The notes under the pieces: model-generated
What the model saw: the letters and a program-made list of their open reading frames with translations, nothing else
What the model was told of the DNA's origin: nothing
The model's database searches: none
Position numbers and translations under genes: made by a program
From: Nocardioides alkalitolerans DSM 16699
GTDB taxonomy: Bacteria; Actinomycetota; Actinomycetes; Propionibacteriales; Nocardioidaceae
Length of the DNA: 64,000 nucleotides
Direction: 5' to 3'
NCBI RefSeq assembly: GCF_000426525.1
Contig: NZ_KE384533.1
Location: 1,218,562-1,282,561, forward strand
Shown here: positions 49,745 to 56,087 of the stretch, piece after piece
How positions within the stretch are numbered: position 1 is the stretch's first letter
Layout of the letters: every line of letters starts with the position of its first letter

Positions 49745-51432
49745 CCGACACCGCAACGACCACGCCCGACCGCACCGACGCGCGGACCGCGCCGGCCGCC
49801 GCCGACCCGGCGGACGTGCTGGTCCGGGTCCGCGACCTCACGGTCACCTACCGCCGCGACGACGCGGTCGACACCGCCCTCGACGGCGTCGGCTTCGACG
49901 TGCGCCGGGGCAAGGTGACCGCCGTGATCGGGGAGTCCGGCTCGGGCAAGAGCACGCTCGCCCACGCGGTGGTGCGCCTGCTGCCCGGCAACGGCGCGAT
50001 CGCCGCCGGCGCGATCGAGCTGGACGACGAGGACCTGCTGGCCCGCACCGACCGGGAGTTCCGTCCCCTGCGCGGGCGCCACATCGGGTTCGTGCCCCAG
50101 GACCCGGTCTCCTCGCTCAACCCGACGAAGACCATCGGTGCGCAGGTGCGGGAGGCGTTCTCGCTCGCCGGGTCGGCCCTGACCGCCGAGCAGGTCGAGG
50201 AGCGCATCCTCGGCGACCTCCGCGACATCGGCTTCGCGGCCCCCGAGACGCTGCTGGCGCGCTACCCGCACGAGCTGTCGGGCGGGATGCGCCAGCGGAT
50301 CCTGGTGGCCATCGCCTTCAGCCAGCGCCCCCGGCTGGTGATCGCCGACGAGCCGACCAGCGCCCTCGACGTGCTCGTCGGCCAGGAGGTGCTGCGCAGC
50401 CTGCACGACGTGCGCACGAAGCACGGCACCACCGTCGTCCTCATCACCCACGACCTCGCGCTCGCCAGCCGCAACGCCGACGACGTGCTCGTGCTGGAGG
50501 CCGGGCGGCTGGTGGAGGCGGGACCGGTGGCCGAGGTCTTCGCCGCCCCCCGGCACCCCTACACCCGCGCGCTGCTGGCGAGCTCGGCGCGCCTGCGCGA
50601 GGGGCGCGTGCTCAGCATCGCGGAGGCCTACGAGCGCCACGGCCCCGACGTACGGCGGGCCGGCTCGCCGTCGGCCGAGGCTCCCGCCGTCGTGACCCTC
50701 GACGGGGTCTCGAAGAGCTTCGGCGGGGGCAAGAGCCACGTCCGCGCCGTCGACGGCATCTCGCTGGCGGTGGCGCCCGGCTCGACGTTCGCGCTGGTGG
50801 GGGAGTCCGGCTCGGGCAAGACGACGACGAGCCGGCTGGTGCTAGGGCTCGAGAGCGCCGACGCGGGCTCCGTGCACGTGCTGGGCGAGGACCTCGGCAC
50901 CCTCGACCGGAAGGGCCTGCGCGCCCTGCGGCGACGGGTGCAGGTCGTCTACCAGAGCCCCTTCGAGTCGCTCAACCCCCGGCTCGACCTGCGCTCGATC
51001 ATCGCGGAGCCGCTCGACTCGTTCCGGGTCGGGAGCCGCGCGGAGCGCCGGGCCCGCGTCGCGGAGCTGCTCGACCGGGTGCGGCTGCCCGCGTCGTACG
51101 CGACCCGACGGCCCCAGGAGCTCTCCGGCGGCCAGCGCCAGCGCGTCGCCATCGCCCGGGCCCTGGCGATCCGTCCGGAGCTGCTGGTGCTGGACGAGCC
51201 CGTGTCGGCGCTCGACGCGACGATCCAGGCGCAGGTGCTCGACCTGCTCCAGGAGATCCAGCAGGAGCTCGGGCTCACCTACTTCCTCGTCACCCACGAC
51301 CTCGCCGTCGTGGCGGACGTGGCCACGCAGGTCGCCGTCATGCGACGGGGCCGCCTCGTCGAGTCCGGCCCGACCGCCGACGTCGTGCTGCGCCCGCAGG
51401 ACGACTACACCCGGGCGTTGCTCGCCGTATGA
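49741..51432 (+). CDS. Fused double ATPase of a peptide-type ABC transporter (DppD-DppF)
   Basis: 563 residues with two complete ABC domains in one chain. Domain 1: Walker A GESGSGKST (about 64-72), signature LSGGMRQR, Walker B RLVIADEPTSALD. Domain 2: Walker A GESGSGKTT (about 360), signature LSGGQRQR, Walker B LLVLDEPVSALD. Each is followed by an oligopeptide-type C-terminal extension (HPYTRALLAS; QDDYTRALLAV). Fusion replaces the separate DppD and DppF genes. It completes a binding protein-permease-permease-ATPase operon with coupled starts. Confidence 0.93.
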   Translation: MTDTATTTPDRTDARTAPAAADPADVLVRVRDLTVTYRRDDAVDTALDGVGFDVRRGKVTAVIGESGSGKSTLAHAVVRLLPGNGAIAAGAIELDDEDLLARTDREFRPLRGRHIGFVPQDPVSSLNPTKTIGAQVREAFSLAGSALTAEQVEERILGDLRDIGFAAPETLLARYPHELSGGMRQRILVAIAFSQRPRLVIADEPTSALDVLVGQEVLRSLHDVRTKHGTTVVLITHDLALASRNADDVLVLEAGRLVEAGPVAEVFAAPRHPYTRALLASSARLREGRVLSIAEAYERHGPDVRRAGSPSAEAPAVVTLDGVSKSFGGGKSHVRAVDGISLAVAPGSTFALVGESGSGKTTTSRLVLGLESADAGSVHVLGEDLGTLDRKGLRALRRRVQVVYQSPFESLNPRLDLRSIIAEPLDSFRVGSRAERRARVAELLDRVRLPASYATRRPQELSGGQRQRVAIARALAIRPELLVLDEPVSALDATIQAQVLDLLQEIQQELGLTYFLVTHDLAVVADVATQVAVMRRGRLVESGPTADVVLRPQDDYTRALLAV

Positions 51433-51478
51433 CCGGCCGAGTCCCGCCCCCGCACCGATCCCCGAGGGAGTCCTGACC

Positions 51479-51937
51479 ATGGTCGGCTACGACTACGCCA
51501 GCGCCATCACGGGCTGCACGACCGACGTCCAGGGCCGGTTCGCCCTGCGCGGCCAGTCGTTCGAGCTGCTCGCCGACGGGTCGGTCGCGTCCGGAGGCCC
51601 CGGCCGTGCGCCGGGCCCGCTGGACCTCCTCGTGTCGGCGCTGGTCGCGAACATGCTGAACGTCCTGCGCGACGGCGAGCTGTCCCCGTCCGACCCGGCC
51701 GGCGACGGCGACGACGTCTCGCGGGTCGTGCAGGTGCGTGCCCGCGTGTCGCGCTACCCGGCCGGGCGGCTGAAGGCCGGGCGCCTCAAGGTCGAGGTGC
51801 TGGTCGACGGGCTGGACGCCGTGGCCACCGCCGCGCTGCTGGAGGTCTACCGCGACGGCTGCCGCATCCTGCCGGCCGTCGAGACCGTGCTCGACGTCGA
51901 CCTGCACGCCGCGTCGTCCGACGACGCCGCCGCCTGA
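51479..51937 (+). CDS. OsmC-family protein without the first catalytic cysteine
   Basis: 152 residues with the OsmC fold: GRFALRGQSFELLADGS, then APGPLDLLVSALVANML (about 44-60) and a second-half helix with C128 (YRDGCRIL). Active OsmC/Ohr peroxidases have two cysteines; the first, in the helix after GPxDLL, aligns with Asn58 here, so peroxide reduction is unlikely. The ATG has a GAGGGAG ribosome site. It follows the ABC operon by 46 bases and is followed by a nitroreductase gene. Confidence 0.7.
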   Translation: MVGYDYASAITGCTTDVQGRFALRGQSFELLADGSVASGGPGRAPGPLDLLVSALVANMLNVLRDGELSPSDPAGDGDDVSRVVQVRARVSRYPAGRLKAGRLKVEVLVDGLDAVATAALLEVYRDGCRILPAVETVLDVDLHAASSDDAAA

Positions 51938-51952
51938 GGAGGGGAGCCACCC

Positions 51953-52534
51953 GTGACCACCCCGTCCCGTCGGGCCGACACCGCCGAGCCCCTCCACGAC
52001 CTGCTGGCCGAGCGCTGGAGCCCCCGCTCCTACGTGGCCGACCACACCGTCACCGAGGCCGAGACCACGGCCCTGCTCGAGGCCGCCCGCTGGGCGCCGT
52101 CGGCCCAGAACCGCCAGCCCCGCCGCTTCGTCGCCGGTCGGCGCGGCACCGAGGTGCACGCCCGCATCGCGGCCTGCGTCCTCGAGCGCAACCGGGTGTG
52201 GGCGCTGCGGGCGTCCCTGCTCGTCCTCGGCATCGTCGAACGGGTCGGCCACGACGGAGCCCCGCAGCGCTTCGCGGAGTACGACCTGGGCCAGTCGGTC
52301 GCCCACCTGTCGGTCCAGGCACAGCACCTGGGCCTCCACGTGCGCCAGATGGGGGGCTTCGACGCGGAGGCGGCCGCCGCGGCGTTCGGCGTCGAGGCGC
52401 CGTACGCGCCGCTCGTGGTCGTGGCCGTCGGACGAGCCACTGCGGTCGAGGACCTGGAGCCCGAGCTCGTCGAGCGCGACACCGCGCCCCGGCAGCGGCT
52501 GCCGCTGCACGAGCTCGTGCGGCAGCGCGCCTGA
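51953..52534 (+). CDS. Nitroreductase-family flavoprotein
   Basis: 193 residues, the length of small FMN-dependent nitroreductases. Seen: LLAERWSPRSYVADHTVTEAE (RSxR-like FMN phosphate site, about 16-36), ARWAPSAQNRQPRRFVAG (substrate and FMN loop, 44-61), and LSVQAQHLGLHVRQMGGFD near the dimer interface. The GTG at 51953 has a strong site (GAGGAGGGG). It could supply reduced flavin or reduce an organic substrate together with the monooxygenase further downstream. Confidence 0.85.
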   Translation: MTTPSRRADTAEPLHDLLAERWSPRSYVADHTVTEAETTALLEAARWAPSAQNRQPRRFVAGRRGTEVHARIAACVLERNRVWALRASLLVLGIVERVGHDGAPQRFAEYDLGQSVAHLSVQAQHLGLHVRQMGGFDAEAAAAAFGVEAPYAPLVVVAVGRATAVEDLEPELVERDTAPRQRLPLHELVRQRA

Positions 52535-52596
52535 GGTGCCCGTGTCGTACCCCGCCGATCGCTACGCTGTGCCGACGATCCGAGGCTGAGGACCAG

Positions 52597-52929
52597 ATGG
52601 CGTTCGAGAAGAAGTACAGCGACGAGGTGCGGGACGCCGCCGTCCGCCGGGTGGCCGCGCGCCGCCAGAACGAGCCCGGCAACCGCGCGATCCTGCGCGA
52701 GGTGGCCGAGGAGTTCGAGGTCGGCGAGCAGTCCCTGCGCATCTGGGTCAAGCGCCTCGACGACGGCATGTTCGCGGCAGGCGGCTCGTCGCGGCTGCGG
52801 CAGGCCCCCAAGGAGCAGCTGCTGGCCCGGATCGCCGAGCTCGAGGCGGCGCTCGCGGCCGCCCGCGAGGAGAACGAGGTGCTCCGCAAGGCCTCCATCA
52901 TCTTCGCGACCGAGGCCGCCAAGCGCTGA
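52597..52929 (+). CDS. Lone IS3 OrfA-like helix-turn-helix protein
   Basis: 110 residues: a transposase_8-type helix-turn-helix (FEKKYSDEVRDAAVRRVAAR, then REVAEEFEVGEQSLRIWVKR, residues 3-55), then a leucine-zipper-like coiled coil (about 70-105; LLARIAELEAALAAAREENEVLRK in parts). This is the OrfA part of an IS3 element, but no OrfB, no slippery frameshift site and no terminal inverted repeats are visible. It has its own promoter-like TACGCT (52563-52568) and a GAGGA ribosome site. It may be a remnant or a domesticated DNA-binding protein. Confidence 0.75.
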   Translation: MAFEKKYSDEVRDAAVRRVAARRQNEPGNRAILREVAEEFEVGEQSLRIWVKRLDDGMFAAGGSSRLRQAPKEQLLARIAELEAALAAAREENEVLRKASIIFATEAAKR

Positions 52930-52960
52930 CCGGGCGCCGACCGGGCGCTGACCGGGCGCT
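52928..52960 (+). repeat. Three tandem 11-base repeats
   Basis: GACCGGGCGC(C/T) three times in a row, starting at the stop codon of the OrfA-like gene. A small minisatellite, probably from replication slippage. Confidence 0.55.
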
Positions 52961-53002
52961 GCCCCCGGCGCCGTCCGCACCCTCCGGGGTCACCGGCGCC
53001 CC

Positions 53003-53036
53003 CGCTAGCACGACGCGCTATCTTCTAGCGTCGCTA
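53003..53036. promoter_or_regulatory. Cluster of CGCTA/TAGCG words, likely operator
   Basis: Perfect inverted repeat CGCTA-TCTTC-TAGCG (53016-53030), flanked by another CGCTAG (53003) and CGCTA (53032). It overlaps a TAGCGT or TATCTT -10-like element and precedes the monooxygenase gene by 100 bases. Confidence 0.45.
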
Positions 53037-53136
53037 CATAGAGTTTCTCACTGGTCATTGACGACAATCGACGGTCGACCCCGGCGCTCGGACGGGCGGA
53101 GGCCTGCGGGGCGACGCCCTGCGGAAGGAGCCCGCC

Positions 53137-54225
53137 ATGCACGTCTCGCTGCACCTGAGCCCGCAGAGCCGGGGTGCTGAGGACGACGCCGAGATCATGG
53201 AGGGCGTCGTCGAGAAGGCCCTCCTGGCCGAACGCCACGGCGTCGCCTCCATCGGCCTCACCGAGCACCACCTCGCGGGCTACAACACCTACGTCGACCC
53301 GTTCATGATGGGCGCCCACCTCGCCGCCCGGCTCACCTCCGCCCACCTCTCGGTGACGGTCGCGCAGGTCGCCCTCGAGCACCCGGTCAAGCTCGTCGAG
53401 AAGTGCAACATCCTCGACGTGCTGACGCGCGGCCGCTTCCTCGTCGCCCTCGCCGCCGGCTCGGCGTCGCCGACCGAGCTCGAGGCGTTCGGGGCCGAGG
53501 GCCTCGACCGCGCACGGGTCACCGAGGAGCGCATCGACGCGATGCTGCGCCTCTGGGCGTGGGAGGAGGGCGACCCGCCCCTCGACGTCGGCACGAGCGT
53601 CGACCGGGGCGTCGTGAGCGCCCGGGTGGGCCCGGCGTCGTACCGGCGCCCGCGGCCGCTCGTGGCCCGCGCGACCCGCACGCCGGCGAAGATCCAGCGC
53701 CTCGGGACCGAGGGCGTGCCGGTGATCATGGGCCAGTGGCTGACCCGGGACGGCGACAACCGCGACCACCTCGCGCTCTACACCGACGCGCTGCTCGCGG
53801 CCGAGCACGACGACGCGACGGTGCAGGAGTGCCTGGCCTGGCTGGGCTTCGGGCTGACGATCGTGGTCGCGCCGACGCAGGCGGCCGCCGAGCGGCGCTG
53901 GACGCAGTACCTCGAGGTCGGCGGCGAGGGTCCGCAGCCGGGCCGGCTCGGCGCGCCCGCGCGCTGGGAGGAGGAGTGGACCCGGCGCGAGGTGGCGCGG
54001 GCCTCGGGCTCGCTGGTCGGCGGGCCGCAGCGCATCGTGGAGACGATCCAGGAGATCCAGGCGCAGGGCGCCCGGCACGTCCGGATCATCCCCGCGATCC
54101 CGGCGGGCAGCGCGAGCGACCGCGACGAGATCTACCAGCTGATCTTCGAGGAGGTCCTGCCCCACGTGGACCCCACGCCCCTGCCGGACCCGGTGCTGAC
54201 GCGGCGTACGGCGCCCACCGGCTAG
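53137..54225 (+). CDS. Luciferase-like (LLM class) flavin-dependent monooxygenase
   Basis: 362 residues with the bacterial luciferase TIM-barrel: MEGVVEKALLAERHGVASIGLTEHHLAGY (in parts; TEHHL is the conserved strand-3 motif, about 42-46), LDVLTRGRFLVALAAGS (about 92-108), then PLVARATRTPAKIQRLGTEGVPVI, and a C-terminal LVGGPQRIVETIQEIQAQGA. The ATG has a GGAAGGAG site. LLM enzymes oxidise organic substrates with reduced flavin; the nearby nitroreductase could supply it. The substrate is unknown. Confidence 0.88.
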   Translation: MHVSLHLSPQSRGAEDDAEIMEGVVEKALLAERHGVASIGLTEHHLAGYNTYVDPFMMGAHLAARLTSAHLSVTVAQVALEHPVKLVEKCNILDVLTRGRFLVALAAGSASPTELEAFGAEGLDRARVTEERIDAMLRLWAWEEGDPPLDVGTSVDRGVVSARVGPASYRRPRPLVARATRTPAKIQRLGTEGVPVIMGQWLTRDGDNRDHLALYTDALLAAEHDDATVQECLAWLGFGLTIVVAPTQAAAERRWTQYLEVGGEGPQPGRLGAPARWEEEWTRREVARASGSLVGGPQRIVETIQEIQAQGARHVRIIPAIPAGSASDRDEIYQLIFEEVLPHVDPTPLPDPVLTRRTAPTG

Positions 54226-54382
54226 GTCACGCTCCGCCTGCATGAATCGCGTGCGGCGCGGTACCGGGTGGCGGACGTCGGGGGAGGTGGTCGTGCGCGC
54301 ACGACCCGTCGCGTCCTCCCGATCGCTCAGCCGGGCGCTCGTCCTCCCGTTCTCGGCGGGGCTCGTCCGAAGGATCAACTCC

Positions 54383-55282
54383 ATGAGCGGCTCGCCGCCC
54401 GCGCCCGTGTTCGACCTCGCTCCGCTGCGCCTCTCGCCACCGGCCGAGGCCGTCGAGCGTGCGCGTCGGGCGGCGTCGGGCTCGCCGACGTTCACCGGTT
54501 CGCTGCGGCGCCGGGTGGTCGTCGCGGCGGCGGCGTCGGCCGCCACCGTCCTGCTCGTGCTCGCCGTCACCGAGGCCGTCGTGGCCGGCTCGGGCGGGGG
54601 AGCGACGGCCCTGTTCGTGGTGCTGGGCGTCGGCCTGCTGCTGGCGGTCCTGGTCGCGGTGGCCGTGCTGGTCGTCGTGCCGCGCGTGGCGGCGACGGTC
54701 CGCTTCCGTCACCACGCCCGCTGGTCCGAGGTGGCCGCGGCGTCGGGGGCCACCGCCGACCTGGTCGCCGTGCCGGAGGACGTGCCCGCGCTGCTGCGCG
54801 CCGACGGCGGACCCCTCGGGCTGCCCCCGTGGCGCACCAGCGTCAAGCACCGCGACGTGCTCCAGAAGACGCACGGCGGGCGGACCGTCCGCATGGGCAC
54901 CCGCGTGGTCCGGGGGCGCAGCGGCCCGCACGGGGTGCGGAGCCAGACGATCGTCTGGGCGGCCGTCGCCGTCCCGCCGTCGCTGCCGGCGGCGTACCTC
55001 CACGTGGGCCCGCGGGCCGAGGTCGTCGAGGGGTACGAGCGGATCGTGAGCCGCGACGCGACCCACACCCTCTACGCCGCCCACGACCGCGGTGTCAGCC
55101 ACGTGATCACCGACGCCGTCGTCGCCGCCTGCGCGCTGGACCGCCCGCGGGTCTCCGCGCGACTGTCGGGCGGGTGGCTCGTGCTCGCCGCGAGCGGTGG
55201 GGACGGCGCGGGCCACGCCTACCGCGTCGTCGAGGCGCTCGAGGCCGCGCTGGACGCGCTCGGACCCGTCGACGTCCGATGA
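54383..55282 (+). CDS. Hypothetical membrane protein
   Basis: 299 residues. The ATG at 54383 has an AAGGA ribosome site; an earlier ATG (54242) adds 47 residues without such support. A polar N-terminus of about 40 residues leads to two membrane helices (about 48-70 and 77-100), followed by a 195-residue mainly beta cytoplasmic domain (VKHRDVLQKTHGGRTVRMGTRVV; AVAVPPSLPAAYLHVG; LSGGWLVLAASGG). This two-helix plus DUF3137-like layout is found in many actinobacteria with no known role. Confidence 0.6.
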   Translation: MSGSPPAPVFDLAPLRLSPPAEAVERARRAASGSPTFTGSLRRRVVVAAAASAATVLLVLAVTEAVVAGSGGGATALFVVLGVGLLLAVLVAVAVLVVVPRVAATVRFRHHARWSEVAAASGATADLVAVPEDVPALLRADGGPLGLPPWRTSVKHRDVLQKTHGGRTVRMGTRVVRGRSGPHGVRSQTIVWAAVAVPPSLPAAYLHVGPRAEVVEGYERIVSRDATHTLYAAHDRGVSHVITDAVVAACALDRPRVSARLSGGWLVLAASGGDGAGHAYRVVEALEAALDALGPVDVR

Positions 55283-55312
55283 CTAGGCAGGGCGAGACGC
55301 ACGCCACATAGA

Positions 55313-55342
55313 TGCACGTAGTGCACGCTTGCACGCAGTGCA
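55313..55342. promoter_or_regulatory. Two identical TetR operators TGCAC-N3-GTGCA
   Basis: TGCAC-GTA-GTGCA (55313-55325) and TGCAC-GCA-GTGCA (55330-55342), arms perfect, centres 17 bases apart. They cover the -35 region of the TetR gene, so the repressor should control itself and the efflux gene downstream. Confidence 0.72.
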
Positions 55343-55350
55343 CGGTTCGC

Positions 55351-55356
55351 TACCCT
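55351..55356 (+). promoter_or_regulatory. Probable -10 element of the TetR gene (TACCCT)
   Basis: It ends seven bases before the GTG at 55364, and no ribosome site is present, so the message is probably leaderless. Confidence 0.5.
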
Positions 55357-55363
55357 CGGTGAG

Positions 55364-56005
55364 GTGCCCACCACCGACGCCGTCCCCGACCGCCGGGCGG
55401 CCCTCAAGGCCCGCCACCGCGAGGCGATCCTCGACGCCGCCGACGCGCTCATCGGCGAGCGGGGCTCCCGCGTGTTCAGCGTCGACGAGCTCGCCGAGCG
55501 GGCCGACGTCGCCCGCCGTACGGTCTTCAACCACTTCGCCTCGCTCGACGACGTCGTCCTCACCGCCTGCACCCGGCTGCTGACGCGGACGGTCGACGAC
55601 TTCCGCACGGCCTCGGCCGCGACGCCCGTCGGCGACGGCAGCCCCGCGGCCCTGTTCGCCGAGTTCACGACCGCGATGCGCGGGGTCGACCTGCCGGCCG
55701 TCATCGCCTACCTCGCGGGCGTGATCGGCGACGAGTCCGACCCCCGGCCGCAGCACCTGATCCAGGACGTCTTCACCCGCACCACCGAGGAGATCTCGAC
55801 CGAGATGGCCGTCCGCAACCCCGGGGTCGACGGGCTCGAGGCGCAGATCCTGGTGTGCTCGCTCCTCAACGGCGTGGCGCTGGTCGCCGACCGCTGGATC
55901 GACGAGACCGGCGCTGCCCTCGACGACGCGTCGCGCGCGGCCTTCGACGACCTGCTCGACCGCCTCATCACGACCGTACGGCGCGGCTACGCGCCCGGCA
56001 CCTGA
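55364..56005 (+). CDS. TetR-family transcriptional repressor
   Basis: 213 residues. The helix-turn-helix (about 20-65) is IFSVDELAERADVARRTVFNHF-type: FSVDELAERADVARRTVFNH with the usual 'RTVFNHF' recognition end. The C-terminal half is all-helical and acidic. The GTG at 55364 has no ribosome site but follows a TACCCT -10 by seven bases. Two perfect operators lie directly in front. An MMPL transporter gene starts 82 bases after its stop in the same orientation; it is the obvious target and is probably co-transcribed. Confidence 0.9.
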   Translation: MPTTDAVPDRRAALKARHREAILDAADALIGERGSRVFSVDELAERADVARRTVFNHFASLDDVVLTACTRLLTRTVDDFRTASAATPVGDGSPAALFAEFTTAMRGVDLPAVIAYLAGVIGDESDPRPQHLIQDVFTRTTEEISTEMAVRNPGVDGLEAQILVCSLLNGVALVADRWIDETGAALDDASRAAFDDLLDRLITTVRRGYAPGT

Positions 56006-56087
56006 CCCACCGGCGTCCGACCCGCCCGCACGTACGCCCACACGTCCCGCCCGCACCGCACATCCCCGCACCGGAGGAACGACACCC

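Noticed and set aside
52535..53000. Complete IS3-family insertion sequence
   Set aside because: Only the OrfA part is present; no OrfB, terminal inverted repeats or target duplication found.
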